Assembly: GCA_045130475.1 (NCBI GenBank)
Contig: JBGUPU010000044.1
Location: 1 to 64,000 of the forward strand
Direction of reading: 5' to 3'
DNA length: 64,000 nucleotides
From: CAG-791 sp045130475
Lineage (GTDB): Bacteria; Bacillota; Clostridia; Lachnospirales; Lachnospiraceae
The notes under the pieces: model-generated
What the model saw: the letters and a program-made list of their open reading frames with translations, nothing else
Databases searched by the model: none
What the model was told of the DNA's origin: nothing
Made by a program: the position numbers and the translations under genes
Part shown: positions 42,876 to 52,074 of the stretch, one piece after another
Numbering within the stretch: position 1 is the first letter of the stretch
Layout: each line of letters starts with the position of its first letter

Positions 42876-43058
42876 TGATATTGAGGTCAAAAGGGGGGTT
42901 AAGGGAACACCGTCTCGTCAAGCTGCACAAACGCCTTGGGCACGCTCCCGCTCTACCCTCGTTGGCAGCGGTACTAAGGCCGCTCGCCAAGGCCCTTCGG
43001 CTGTTTGTGCAGCTTAACGAGCCTCAGAGCCATCAAAGACCTTTTGACCTTTACATCA
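42876..43058. mobile_element. Palindromic MITE-like element, copy 2
   Basis: A 183-bp element in the same orientation as the copy at 14698-14906. The terminal inverted repeats are better kept here (TGAT and AGGTCAAAAGG shared by both ends). Near-identical flanks CTCTA (left) and TTCTA (right) may be a decayed target duplication. The inner stem (42912-42932 with 43003-43023) has two mismatches. It fills most of the 42787-43121 spacer and has no ORF. Confidence 0.8.
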
Positions 43059-43121
43059 TTCTATTTTACTCCTTTTTTTCTGAATTCTGAAACCCAAAAC
43101 CACGTTTGAGAAAAAATTCGT

Positions 43122-43985
43122 TCAGAAAATAATCATTGTCAGCAAATACAGGAGGGGCTGATGGATCAGATAGACAAAAAGGGAGTGCCTGCCGATCAGA
43201 TTGAAAAAGGGGAGACAAAGATGAAAGAAGGTGCTGTCAAACAGCCTGCCTGTACGGGATCCCTGTCCGGCGGCGGCAAGCAGCCGATGAAAAAACAGAC
43301 CCGTCCAAAACAGAAAGATCCAGGGCAGGAATGAAAAATAGTCTGTGGAAAAAAAGCCCTTCATGGTAAACCCCAGGCCTGTCATGATATATCCCCAAAG
43401 GGTCCCGCTGCCAAAAGTATACAGACCGGGAGGCAGGTCCATCCGGATCCGGGGTCCGATCCGCAGATAGCCGAGATTGATCCAGCGCGTCAGATGAAAT
43501 AAAAAAAGGCAGACCGCAAGTCCTGCCGCCGACGCTCTCACAGCAGCTGCGGAGTTCCCGGAGGGTCTAGAGGAGCTGTCTGCAAAAGCCCTCTGCAGGG
43601 CGCCCGTCGCGAGCATAGCCGCACCCAGAAAGGTCAGGACGCCGAACAGGATCCGGTCTTCGTAGAGGGCGATGACCGTCACCGCGCTCACGGCGATACC
43701 GCCGGCGCTGACTTCAAGCCCGCGGCGGAAAATATGGCGGGAAAAGGGTATGCAGAACCCGGAGAGCAGGATAAAAGTGCGGCAGATGCTCTGCTGCCAC
43801 AGATGCCCGCCGGCTCCCTCATACCAGGTCCGCAGCGCCTCCATTGACGCGCCCCTCTCCGACAGATACAGAAAATCCCACATTCCGTGATAGAGGATCA
43901 TGCTGACCAGAGTCACTCCGCGCACCAGATCCAGTGTTTCCAGCCGGCCGCCCGGCCGCCCGGAAACGGACTCTTTTTTATACAT
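43122..43985 (-). CDS. Heparan-alpha-glucosaminide acetyltransferase-like membrane protein
   Basis: A 287-residue polytopic protein with a DUF1624-like N terminus (RLETLDLVRGVTLVSMILYHGMWDFL) and about seven membrane segments. Such proteins are acyltransferase-like (HGSNAT/YeiB relatives) and may transfer acetyl groups to cell-envelope sugars. The ATG at 43985 is chosen; the AGGAGG site is 14 bases upstream, unusually far. A longer reading to 44081 would add 32 residues without family similarity. Divergent from the CYTH gene. Confidence 0.8.
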   Translation of the reverse strand: MYKKESVSGRPGGRLETLDLVRGVTLVSMILYHGMWDFLYLSERGASMEALRTWYEGAGGHLWQQSICRTFILLSGFCIPFSRHIFRRGLEVSAGGIAVSAVTVIALYEDRILFGVLTFLGAAMLATGALQRAFADSSSRPSGNSAAAVRASAAGLAVCLFLFHLTRWINLGYLRIGPRIRMDLPPGLYTFGSGTLWGYIMTGLGFTMKGFFSTDYFSFLPWIFLFWTGLFFHRLLAAAGQGSRTGRLFDSTFFHLCLPFFNLIGRHSLFVYLIHQPLLYLLTMIIF

Positions 43986-44128
43986 ATCGGTGGTTATGAC
44001 CTCCTGTTCACAAACATCTATGAATAAACTGCGCATTGCCCGTCGGGGCAGGCGCTCCCGCAGCACTCCGGCCATTCGCACCCGGGCCCTCTGCTGCTCT
44101 CCCGCGCGCCGGCTTGTTTACTCCGCAG

Positions 44129-44157
44129 TTGTCTCCCCGCAGAGCGGATGGTAAACT
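44129..44157 (+). promoter_or_regulatory. CYTH gene promoter
   Basis: TTGTCT (44129-44134), a 17-bp spacer and TAAACT (44152-44157) on the plus strand, about 40 bp before the start codon. Confidence 0.5.
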
Positions 44158-44200
44158 AAACTATAGGCGTAAATCTGAACAGGAGGGCATGATCACAATT

Positions 44201-44707
44201 ATGGAAATCGAACGCAAATGGATGGTAAAAGACTGGCCGCCAGAGTCTGCTTCTCTCCCGCTGGTACGCGAACAGCTCATGCGCCAGGGATACGTCACGG
44301 TCTATCCCACCGTGCGGATCCGCGAAGAATCGGAAAAAGACGGAGACACCGAATACATCCTCTGCTTTAAATCCGCGGCATCCGGCGGCGGGCTTTCCCG
44401 CAAGGAAATAGAATTTCCAATCACGCCGGAACAGTTTGCCCAGCTGGAGGACCTGATCGGCTTCCCCCTCATCCCCAAGCTCCGCCGCTCCTATCGTCTG
44501 GCGGACGGACTTATTCTGGAAGTAAATATCGTCGACCAGGGAATGAAGACAGAATTCATGTATGCCGAGATCGAGTATGACTCCGAAGAACAGGCCCGCA
44601 GCTGGAATCCCGCCGATTTCGGTCTCGCCGAATACCTGTGTGACGACGTGACCGGCGAGCCCGGCCAGACAATGGGCGCCTACTGGCAGGCCACCCGTCT
44701 GCAATGA
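44201..44707 (+). CDS. CYTH-domain protein (triphosphate tunnel enzyme)
   Basis: A 168-residue protein starting MEIERKWMV, which is the ExExK signature of triphosphate tunnel metalloenzymes. Alternating charged strands follow (RIREESEKDGDTEYILCFK, KEIEFPI, LRRSYRL, EVNIVDQGM, YAEIEYDSEEQA). It may hydrolyse inorganic triphosphate or another triphosphorylated compound; adenylate cyclase activity is less likely. Two ATG codons compete: 44189 is two bases from AGGAGG and 44201 is 14 bases away. The latter matches the layout of two other genes here. Confidence 0.85.
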   Translation: MEIERKWMVKDWPPESASLPLVREQLMRQGYVTVYPTVRIREESEKDGDTEYILCFKSAASGGGLSRKEIEFPITPEQFAQLEDLIGFPLIPKLRRSYRLADGLILEVNIVDQGMKTEFMYAEIEYDSEEQARSWNPADFGLAEYLCDDVTGEPGQTMGAYWQATRLQ

Positions 44708-44731
44708 CCGCAATGAGCCTTCCGCTTCCGG

Positions 44732-45241
44732 TCAGCGATACCTGGCTTTCTCCAGGATCAGCTCCATGTTGTCAAAGGCAACGGGGATCTTGAGCTCATT
44801 GCCGGTGCCGCCCGAAGTTTCATTGGTCACAGAACCATGCAGAATGTAATAGCCGCGCTTGACGTCCACACTCCGAAGCTGGGTCACGGAGTAGACGTTA
44901 TAGCGCGGTTTACTCATTACGAGCTTTTCCGCCTTGTGATACACGATTTTCTTTTTGTAGAGGTCGATCGTGCTGTTTTTATAAAGCCGTGTCCTGCCTG
45001 TGGACAAAAACCATGCCGTCGGAAATGCAAAAACCGACGGGATGATATAGACCACGGAAAAAAGCGCCACCAGCCTGGGCACGATCTGGGGCATATTGCC
45101 CGTCTGAAACATTCCCGTATTGATCAGAGCGATCATGACTGCGCCAAGCAGCAGTCCCGGCAGGGTCCAGTTCATAACCTTTCTGTAAACCCATCCGTTC
45201 CCGCTGTCAAATACACTTCCGTCAAAAGACAGAGTTCTCAT
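44732..45241 (-). CDS. Hypothetical membrane protein with PH-like domain
   Basis: A 169-residue protein I do not recognise by family. Two hydrophobic segments (about 22-45 and 53-77) come first. The second half (about 85-165) alternates short strands (RLYKNSTIDLYKKKIVYHK, YNVYSVTQLRSVDVKRGYYILHG, LKIPVAFDNMELILEKA) like a bacterial PH domain. It ends just right of the CYTH gene on the opposite strand and lies 42 bp from the ABC exporter operon, to which it may belong as the last gene. Confidence 0.7.
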   Translation of the reverse strand: MRTLSFDGSVFDSGNGWVYRKVMNWTLPGLLLGAVMIALINTGMFQTGNMPQIVPRLVALFSVVYIIPSVFAFPTAWFLSTGRTRLYKNSTIDLYKKKIVYHKAEKLVMSKPRYNVYSVTQLRSVDVKRGYYILHGSVTNETSGGTGNELKIPVAFDNMELILEKARYR

Positions 45242-45282
45242 ACGCTTCCCCTTTCCTGAATATCTTTTTGTATCACATATGC

Positions 45283-47103
45283 TCAGTCGGCCCAGACGCT
45301 TTCTTCGTACTGTCTGGTAAACAGCTGATAGTAATAGCCTTTCTGCTGCATCAGTTCCCGGTGTGTCCCTTTTTCGAGGATCCTGCCGTCCTGTACGGCC
45401 AGGATCACATCTGCCCCGACAATGGTCGAGAGACGGTGGGCGATCACGAAGGATGTCCGTCCCCGGATCACCGCTGCGATGGCATTCTGGATGGCACGCT
45501 CCGTCACTGTATCGACGGAAGACGTCGCCTCATCGAGGACCAGGATCCTGGGATCCGCCAGGATCGCCCGCGCAATGGAGAGAAGCTGTTTTTCTCCTGT
45601 CGAGAGCATGCTGCCTCCCTCGCCTACATCGCTGTCCAGTCCCTTCTCCATCCTGCTGACGACGAAATCTGCGGAAGCCATTTTCAGGGCCTCGCGGATC
45701 TGTTCATCGCTGGCATCGGGTCTTCCGTAACGCAGGTTGTCCCGCACGGAACCGGAAAACAGATAGGGCGTCTGCAGGACATAGCCGATGTTGCTGTGGA
45801 GCCAGAGCTGTGACCGCTCCCGCACATCGCGTCCGTCGATCAGGACCCTTCCCCCGGTCGGCTCATAAAAACGGCAGGCCAGATTCACCAGCGTCGACTT
45901 GCCCGCTCCGGTCTCGCCTACAATGGCGATGTTTGTCCCCCGCGGCACCTTGAGGCTGAAGTGCTCCAGGACCATCTCGTTTCCGTCCGGATACATGAAC
46001 GAGACATCTTCAAATTCGACATCTCCGTATAAGGGCTCCCAGTTTTCTTTTTTTGCATGAAAATGATCGCCGTATTTTTCTATGACTTCCGGCGTATCCT
46101 GCACATCGGATTCCTCTGCCAGAAGGCCGGTAAAGCGCTCGATATTGACCTGGATCGAGATCAGGGCCGAGAGAGAGGTGATAATGCCCTGGACCGGCTC
46201 CAGCATACCGACGGCATAGGACATAAACACCGACAGTGTTCCGATCCGGATGACGCCTTCCATTGTCAGCGCGCCGCCCCTCCACAGGACAAGGGCCAGT
46301 GCCATGGAAGACAGAAAAGTGATCATGGAAGTCAAAAGGGCGCTGTGCCTGGCCGTGCGTACTGCCGTTGTGCGCATGCGGTCCGTCTCCGCCTCAAAAT
46401 CCCTTTTCATCACGTTCTCGATCCGCAGCGACTTGATGCTCTTGATGCCTGTGATCCCCTCGTTGAAATTTCCTGTGATCCGGGAATTGATCTCACGCAC
46501 CTGACGGCTTCCCGCCACGATCTTTTTCTGAAAATACATGATGATCACAGCGGCAGCGGGGACCATGACCAATACATACAGAGCCAGCCGGGCGTTGACG
46601 GCGAGCATGACGCCGGTCACGCAGACAATGTAGGATACGTTCCAGACCACATCCATCATGCGCCAGGCCATCAGTTCCCCGATGCGCTCCGTATCGCTCA
46701 TGGTACGCGCATGGATATAACCCACACTGTTCTGGTTGAAATAGGAGAAAGACAGCGTCTGCAGATGGGCAAATACCGCATTGCGCAGGTCGCGGTCGAT
46801 CTCCACCTCGACCTTTCCGCACTGGTACAGACAGTAATAGTTGTCAAGCTCCTGCAGCACCATCAGCAGAATATACAGAAACAGGAAGACAGGCAGTCCG
46901 TCCAGTGTTTTTTCCGCCACAAAATGATCCAGTGCCCAGCTGTTGAACAGAGGATAGATGGTATCCGCCAGACTGGACAGAATCCCCAGAAAGATCATCA
47001 GGGAAACTGTCGGCAGATAGGGCCGTATATAGGGCATGATCAGAGGTATGCCGAAAAGGCGTGTTCTGCCCTTTTCCTTTTTCTTTCTCTGTGCCTTGTT
47101 CAT
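45283..47103 (-). CDS. ABC exporter half-transporter (second subunit)
   Basis: A 606-residue type IV exporter with six membrane helices (about 20-320) fused to an ATPase domain (about 370-600). Walker A is GETGAGKST, Walker B ILVLDEATS with the catalytic Glu intact, and H-loop AHRLST. The signature is LSTGEKQ rather than LSGGQ. Downstream of a partner with a Glu-to-Asp Walker B, it forms a heterodimer of the LmrCD/BmrCD/TM287-288 type, where only one nucleotide site is active. Substrate unknown; drugs, lipids or peptides are possible. Confidence 0.93.
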   Translation of the reverse strand: MNKAQRKKKEKGRTRLFGIPLIMPYIRPYLPTVSLMIFLGILSSLADTIYPLFNSWALDHFVAEKTLDGLPVFLFLYILLMVLQELDNYYCLYQCGKVEVEIDRDLRNAVFAHLQTLSFSYFNQNSVGYIHARTMSDTERIGELMAWRMMDVVWNVSYIVCVTGVMLAVNARLALYVLVMVPAAAVIIMYFQKKIVAGSRQVREINSRITGNFNEGITGIKSIKSLRIENVMKRDFEAETDRMRTTAVRTARHSALLTSMITFLSSMALALVLWRGGALTMEGVIRIGTLSVFMSYAVGMLEPVQGIITSLSALISIQVNIERFTGLLAEESDVQDTPEVIEKYGDHFHAKKENWEPLYGDVEFEDVSFMYPDGNEMVLEHFSLKVPRGTNIAIVGETGAGKSTLVNLACRFYEPTGGRVLIDGRDVRERSQLWLHSNIGYVLQTPYLFSGSVRDNLRYGRPDASDEQIREALKMASADFVVSRMEKGLDSDVGEGGSMLSTGEKQLLSIARAILADPRILVLDEATSSVDTVTERAIQNAIAAVIRGRTSFVIAHRLSTIVGADVILAVQDGRILEKGTHRELMQQKGYYYQLFTRQYEESVWAD

Positions 47104-47156
47104 CCTTACCTTTCATACCGGAGCGCTTTCTGCACGGCGGCTCCGCGCCCGGTCCA

Positions 47157-49013
47157 TCACTGTGCTCCGCCCGTCTGCAGCTCGTATACACGGCTGTATA
47201 TGCCGCCCTTTTCCAGAAGCTCCTCGTGGTTTCCGTGCTCGGCGATCCGGCCTTTCTCCAGGACAAAGATCTCATCCGCATACCGCAGAGTCGTGATCCG
47301 GTGGGCGATCAGAATGACCGTCGCGCCGGATATGTTCTGCTGCAGGGCGCGGCGGATCCTGGCGTCGGTCTCGGCGTCCACCGCCGACAGAGAATCGTCA
47401 AAGATCATGACCGGCGTGCGCCGCACAAGCATCTGGGCAATGGCTGCGCGCTGTTTCTGTCCTCCCGAGAGTGTGACGCCGCGCTCGCCCACAAAGGTAT
47501 CGTAACCGTCGGCAAAGCGCTCCACTGCCTCGTCCAGACAGGCGGTCTTCGCTGCCCGGCGCAGCTGCTCTTCGGGATCCTCCGGCATGGCAATAAGGAT
47601 ATTCTCTGCCAGAGTCCTCGAAAACAGATAGGGTTCCTGCAGGACCATGCCTATATTCTGCCGCAGCCATCCGCGGTCGATTTTCCGGATATCCACGCCG
47701 CCCACAGTGATCGTGCCCTGGTCCGGGGCAAGCTCCCACATGCGGTCCAGGAGCAATGCCAGCGTGGACTTGCCGGCGCCGGTCGCCCCCAGGATGCCTA
47801 CTGTTGACCCCGCCCGGATCGTCATGGAGACATCATGCAGGACCTCGGGCAGGTCTTTCCCGTATCGGAAGGAAACATGGGAAAAAACTATGTCCCGGTC
47901 CATGGGCGCAAAGCAGGGTTCTTCTTCCGTCCGGCCGGAGTCTTCCGGCACCGCGTTCATGATATAGCGCAGCCGCTCTATGGAGACCCCTGTCTTGGAC
48001 ATATCCGCAATGACACGCCCGATCCGGCGCACCGGCAGGGACATCAGGGCATTATAAGACAAAAAGGCGATCAGGCCGCCGGCCGTCAGCTCGTCCCGCA
48101 CACACAGCACTGCGCCGTAGACCGCCACTGTCATATTGCGGACAGTCGCGATCACATTTCCGGATACCCAGAAGGCGGCGAGCACCCGCATCAGGCGGAT
48201 CCAGTGGTTGGTATAGAATTCATTCTGCGCCTCGAAACGCTCCCTCTCGAATTTCTCCCGGCCGAATGTCCGCACAACGCGGACACCTGTCAGATTTTCC
48301 TGGGCAATGGCGGACAGATGTCCCTCCTCGCTGTCAACCGTCTCAAACTCCTCTCCGATCAGTCCGTAGAAAATCAGAGAGCTGACGATCATGATGGGAA
48401 TAAAAATCGCCGCAGCCGCCGTCAGTCTGGGCTGGATGGTGATCATAAAGTAGAGCGACATAAAGACAAGGATGAAGACATGCAGCAGCGATGTGAGCTG
48501 CTCGGAGACAAAGACCCGGATCGTTTCGACGTCGGAAGTACAGCGCTGTATGATATCTCCGGTGCTGTTCTCTCCCAGCCAGGCATAGGGGAGGGAAAGG
48601 ATCTGACGAAAGAGCTGGTCCCGTGTCCTGCGCAGAAAAGTCTCGGATCCCTTTTCATTGCTCATCTTGAATCCATAGCGGCTCAGGGCTCCTGCCAGTG
48701 CGGCGGCAGCGACTGCCGCGGCCGCCAGCCACAGGTGCTGCCGCAGAAAAGCAGCGCCCCCGAGCCGGTCAATGATCTGCGCTGCCCAGCCGGGGACAGC
48801 AGAGAGATTTCCTCCGATCACCGCATCGACTGTATACTGGATCAGCCTCGGAATGATCAGATCAAACAGAGCTACCAGGCAGGCAAAGACCGCCCCCGCG
48901 GCAAAAAACAGAATGCTCCCCCGCAGAAAAAAGAGGATCAGGCTGATATTTGACGGAAAGCGCAGATTCTCTTTCTTCCCGTTCTCTTTTTTGGAGTTCG
49001 CGTTTTTTCTCAT
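47157..49013 (-). CDS. ABC exporter half-transporter (first subunit)
   Basis: A 618-residue half-transporter: short basic N terminus, six membrane helices (about 28-340) and an ATPase domain with Walker A GATGAGKST, signature LSGGQKQ and Walker B VMIFDDSLS, whose second acidic residue is Asp instead of the catalytic Glu. This is the usual degenerate-site half of a heterodimeric exporter, and its partner follows 53 bp downstream. The start at 49013 has GAGGA five bases upstream; the much longer reading to 49187 runs over the promoter region and is rejected. Confidence 0.93.
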   Translation of the reverse strand: MRKNANSKKENGKKENLRFPSNISLILFFLRGSILFFAAGAVFACLVALFDLIIPRLIQYTVDAVIGGNLSAVPGWAAQIIDRLGGAAFLRQHLWLAAAAVAAAALAGALSRYGFKMSNEKGSETFLRRTRDQLFRQILSLPYAWLGENSTGDIIQRCTSDVETIRVFVSEQLTSLLHVFILVFMSLYFMITIQPRLTAAAAIFIPIMIVSSLIFYGLIGEEFETVDSEEGHLSAIAQENLTGVRVVRTFGREKFERERFEAQNEFYTNHWIRLMRVLAAFWVSGNVIATVRNMTVAVYGAVLCVRDELTAGGLIAFLSYNALMSLPVRRIGRVIADMSKTGVSIERLRYIMNAVPEDSGRTEEEPCFAPMDRDIVFSHVSFRYGKDLPEVLHDVSMTIRAGSTVGILGATGAGKSTLALLLDRMWELAPDQGTITVGGVDIRKIDRGWLRQNIGMVLQEPYLFSRTLAENILIAMPEDPEEQLRRAAKTACLDEAVERFADGYDTFVGERGVTLSGGQKQRAAIAQMLVRRTPVMIFDDSLSAVDAETDARIRRALQQNISGATVILIAHRITTLRYADEIFVLEKGRIAEHGNHEELLEKGGIYSRVYELQTGGAQ

Positions 49014-49199
49014 ACAGTTCCTCTGGTGCCGGTGGAACAAGCCAGTTTTCTTTTCCTGTCCAGGAATATGTCCCGGAGAGTATCGGGCCTCTTTTATGAC
49101 TGCCCGAAAACATGTCCCGGCAGTTTTCGCAGTTTTCGTTTTCGGCAAGCCGGCATTGAGCCGGACCAACTGCAGGGGTATAATCATTACATTACAATA

Positions 49200-49216
49200 C
49201 AGACCGTCTGATTATA
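49200..49216 (-). promoter_or_regulatory. Candidate ABC exporter promoter with palindrome
   Basis: TATAAT on the minus strand (49216-49211) is followed at once by the palindrome CAGACCGTCTG (49200-49210), which would cover the transcription start. A -35 box is not clear. Such placement suits repression. The rest of the 49014-49359 gap contains only T-rich stretches with TTTGCACA repeats. Confidence 0.4.
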
Positions 49217-49359
49217 CAGGTTTTGCACACATTTTTCTTATCTTTTTGCACATTTTTCGCGCATTTTCCGTGCAGAACCTCATCGAAAGGCCGCGCGGCG
49301 TATTATGCCGTGACAATGCAGGATTTTTGCCGCCGTGCAAAAGGGAAAAGAGGATTTAC

Positions 49360-49734
49360 GTGGATCGAAGACAGAGAACAAAAAATGTATTCCGCTTCTG
49401 GCTGAAAGTCCTGGCAGCCGGGCTTTTTTACCTCCTTGTGATCACCTTCACAAGTCTGCGGATCCCCTGCTGGTTCTATCAAATGACAGGGTACCAGTGT
49501 CCCGGCTGCGGAGTGACACGAATGGCCCAGGCGCTGGCTCATCTGCACTTTCGGGAAGCCTTTGCCGCCAATCCCTATTTCATGTGTCTTCTCCCCTTTC
49601 TGCTCCTGTATGCTGTCTTCCGCTCCCGCAAATACATCGACGGCTCTGCAGATCAATACAGCCCGGCAGAAAAAGCACTGGCATGGCTTGTCCTTGCCGG
49701 CGCAGTCGTCTTCGGGATCGCAAGAAATCTTTGA
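49360..49734 (+). CDS. DUF2752 membrane protein
   Basis: A 124-residue protein starting with GTG five bases after GAGGA. It has two to three hydrophobic segments (about 16-38, 78-93 and 105-121) with the conserved family motif GYQCPGCGVTRMAQALAHLHF (about 44-64) between the first two. The CPGCG cysteine pair may bind metal or be lipid-modified; the function of the family is unknown. It stands alone, divergent from the ABC exporter, with tandem repeats downstream. Confidence 0.85.
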   Translation: MDRRQRTKNVFRFWLKVLAAGLFYLLVITFTSLRIPCWFYQMTGYQCPGCGVTRMAQALAHLHFREAFAANPYFMCLLPFLLLYAVFRSRKYIDGSADQYSPAEKALAWLVLAGAVVFGIARNL

Positions 49735-49829
49735 ACATTCTGATCATTTATGATGATTATTCAGAAAAAAAGCAGCGCCTCGACGGGGTCATTTGCTCAG
49801 CGTCAGGCAGCTGCCTTTTTTGCATTCCT

Positions 49830-49893
49830 GTTTATTCTTCTTTTCGTTTATTCTTCTTTTCGTTTATTCTTTTTCACGTTTATTCTTTTTCAG
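49830..49893. repeat. Four tandem 16-bp repeats
   Basis: The unit GTTTATTCTTCTTTTC occurs twice perfectly (49830-49845, 49846-49861) and twice as GTTTATTCTTTTTCAC/G (49862-49877, 49878-49893). They lie between the convergent DUF2752 and thiD genes. Nothing else is recognised in the 49735-49974 spacer. Confidence 0.85.
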
Positions 49894-49974
49894 CACCCGC
49901 GGCTTCAGTCACGGGACAGGCCCGCGAGACCCGCGGGCAAGGCCGGCACTATTCACGGTAAATATGCTGCTGTT

Positions 49975-50778
49975 TTAAGGCCGGTCCAGAAAATTCCCCT
50001 CTATCGCAAATGCATGGTTCATGGGACCGCTGCCCTTTCCGAGATCCAGCATGGCTGCCAGGGCTCCGGAGATATAGTTCTTGGCGCTCCTGACTGCCGT
50101 CGGCAGATCATAACCCTTTGCAAGTCCCGACGCGATCGCGCTCGAGAGCGTGCAGCCCGTTCCGTGGGTATTGGGATTATTGATCCTCTTCCCCTTGAAC
50201 CAGATCAGTTCTTTGCCGTCGTAGAGAAGATCGTTGGCATCGTTGATATTGTGGCCGCCCTTGCAGAGGACTCCGCAGCCATAAAGCCCGTAGATCTCCT
50301 TTGCGACTGCTTCCATGTCTTCACTCGTGACAACCTTGCGGCCGGAAAGTACTTCCGCCTCAGGAATATTGGGTGTGATCACCGCTGCGATAGGAAGCAG
50401 CTCTTTTTTCAGGGTATCAATGGCATCTTCGCTGATCAGCCTGGCCCCGCTTGTGGCGACCATGACCGGATCCACGACTATGTTTTCCGCGCCGTAGAAA
50501 CGAAGGCGCTCCGCGATCACTTCAATAAGGGCAGAGGAGGATACCATCCCCGTCTTTACCGCATCCGGACGGATATCCGTGAAAATGCAGTCCAGCTGCT
50601 CCTTCAGAAAGTCAGGAGTAACCTCCATAATACCAGTGACGCCGGTTGTATTCTGTGCGGTCAGGGCAGTGATCGCACTCATGGCATAAACACCGTTTGC
50701 GGTCATTGTCTTGATATCAGCCTGGATGCCGGCGCCTCCGCTGGAATCGCTGCCGGCGATTGTTAATGCAGTCCTCAT
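49975..50778 (-). CDS. thiD: Hydroxymethylpyrimidine/phosphomethylpyrimidine kinase
   Basis: The 267-residue ribokinase-fold enzyme phosphorylates HMP and HMP-phosphate for thiamin synthesis. The N-terminal motif TIAGSDSSGGAGIQADIKT and the C-terminal GTGCTLSSAIASGLA anion hole with catalytic Asp replaced context (NTHGTGCT) are typical. It could alternatively salvage pyridoxal, as some ThiD-like kinases do. It follows the malY-like gene by 15 bp, so the two should be cotranscribed. No TPP riboswitch is seen. Confidence 0.92.
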   Translation of the reverse strand: MRTALTIAGSDSSGGAGIQADIKTMTANGVYAMSAITALTAQNTTGVTGIMEVTPDFLKEQLDCIFTDIRPDAVKTGMVSSSALIEVIAERLRFYGAENIVVDPVMVATSGARLISEDAIDTLKKELLPIAAVITPNIPEAEVLSGRKVVTSEDMEAVAKEIYGLYGCGVLCKGGHNINDANDLLYDGKELIWFKGKRINNPNTHGTGCTLSSAIASGLAKGYDLPTAVRSAKNYISGALAAMLDLGKGSGPMNHAFAIEGNFLDRP

Positions 50779-50793
50779 AGTAAGTCTCCTTCC

Positions 50794-52032
50794 TTATTGT
50801 CTCGAGTTAAAAACATACCTGTCAAGCCGGTCTATGGCCTCCTCCACGCGGGAGAGCGGCAGAGCCAGGTTGATGCGCAGATGGCAGGATCCGTTGAACA
50901 TTTTGCCGTCCTGAAGGGCAACTCCCCTCTCCCAGCACATGTGCTCCAGCTCCTGCAGCGTTTTCCTTCGTGCGGCGCACCAGCCGGTGCAGTCAGGGAA
51001 GAGCATATAGGTGCCTTCCGGTTCCGCCAGTGTAACACCTTCAAAATGTGTGCGGATATAATCGACGGCATAGCGGACATTGCCGGTAAGGACCTCCCGA
51101 AGCTCATCCAGCCAGGCCTCTCCTTCTTTTGTATAGGCGCCGATCAGGGCATGCATGGAGAGCACATTCATCTCATTGTAGTGGCAGAGCGAGGATTCCT
51201 TGCGGACGCGCTCACGCAGTGTTTTATTGTATATGATATGATAACTGCCCACCAGGCCCGCCAGATTGAAGGTCTTGGAAGGCGCATAGAGAGCCACTGT
51301 GTTCTCTCGGGCGTAATCGCTGACACTCTGTACCGGAATATGTCTGTGTCCCTCCAGGATCAGATCCGACCAGATCTCATCGCTGACGACTTTGACATCA
51401 TACTTTTCAAATATCTCAAAAGCGCGTTCCAGCTCTTCTCTGCTCCAGACACGGCCGCAGGGATTGTGGGGAGAACAGAAAACGGCGGCGTGGATATGAT
51501 GATCGCGGATCTTCTGCTCCATGTCCTCGTAATCCATGTGCCAGGTACCCGTGCCGGGCGCCGTCTCCTCATAGACCAGCGGACTGTGCACGATCCTGTA
51601 GCCATTGTTTTTCAGGGTGTTGGTAAAACCGATATAGGTCGGTGAATGGACAAGAACATTGTCCCCCCTGGAGCAGAAAACGTTCAGCGCACTGACAAGA
51701 CCGCCCAGAACACCGTTCTCGTAGCCGATGCAGTCGGGTGCAAGCTCCCGCACAGCCTGCTCGCCGTGCCGGTCCCGCTGCCAGCGTATGATAGAATCAA
51801 AATATTCCTCCCTGGGCCTGAAATAGCCGAAGGCAGGGTGCTGCAGCCTTTTCATGACAGCCTCTGTGATAGAGGGAGCCGTGGGGAAGTTCATATCCGC
51901 GACCCACATGGGAATCACGTCAAATCCGTCTGCCGGAGCAGCGGGCGCAAATCCCGCCAGGTCTCCTACAGCGTCAACCGCGAGCGCGTCCTGACCGCGC
52001 CGGTCCATGATAGAAGTAAAATCGTAGTTCAT
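50794..52032 (-). CDS. MalY/PatB-type PLP-dependent aminotransferase
   Basis: A 412-residue fold-type I PLP enzyme, probably a cystathionine beta-lyase or aminotransferase. It starts MNYDFTSIMDRRG as in PatB/MalY, and has VLVHSPTYIGF, FCSPHNPCGRVW, DEIWSDL and the PLP lysine in APSKTFNLAGL (about 236-246). MalY-type proteins can degrade cysteine and cystathionine. Because it is upstream of thiD, a link with sulfur or thiamin supply is possible but unproved. The ATG at 52044 (four codons earlier) sits two bases from AGGAGG; 52032 matches the family start and is 14 bases away. Confidence 0.88.
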   Translation of the reverse strand: MNYDFTSIMDRRGQDALAVDAVGDLAGFAPAAPADGFDVIPMWVADMNFPTAPSITEAVMKRLQHPAFGYFRPREEYFDSIIRWQRDRHGEQAVRELAPDCIGYENGVLGGLVSALNVFCSRGDNVLVHSPTYIGFTNTLKNNGYRIVHSPLVYEETAPGTGTWHMDYEDMEQKIRDHHIHAAVFCSPHNPCGRVWSREELERAFEIFEKYDVKVVSDEIWSDLILEGHRHIPVQSVSDYARENTVALYAPSKTFNLAGLVGSYHIIYNKTLRERVRKESSLCHYNEMNVLSMHALIGAYTKEGEAWLDELREVLTGNVRYAVDYIRTHFEGVTLAEPEGTYMLFPDCTGWCAARRKTLQELEHMCWERGVALQDGKMFNGSCHLRINLALPLSRVEEAIDRLDRYVFNSRQ

Positions 52033-52074
52033 ACCTATGTCCATGGCCTCCTGTTTACAAACATATATGGGTAA

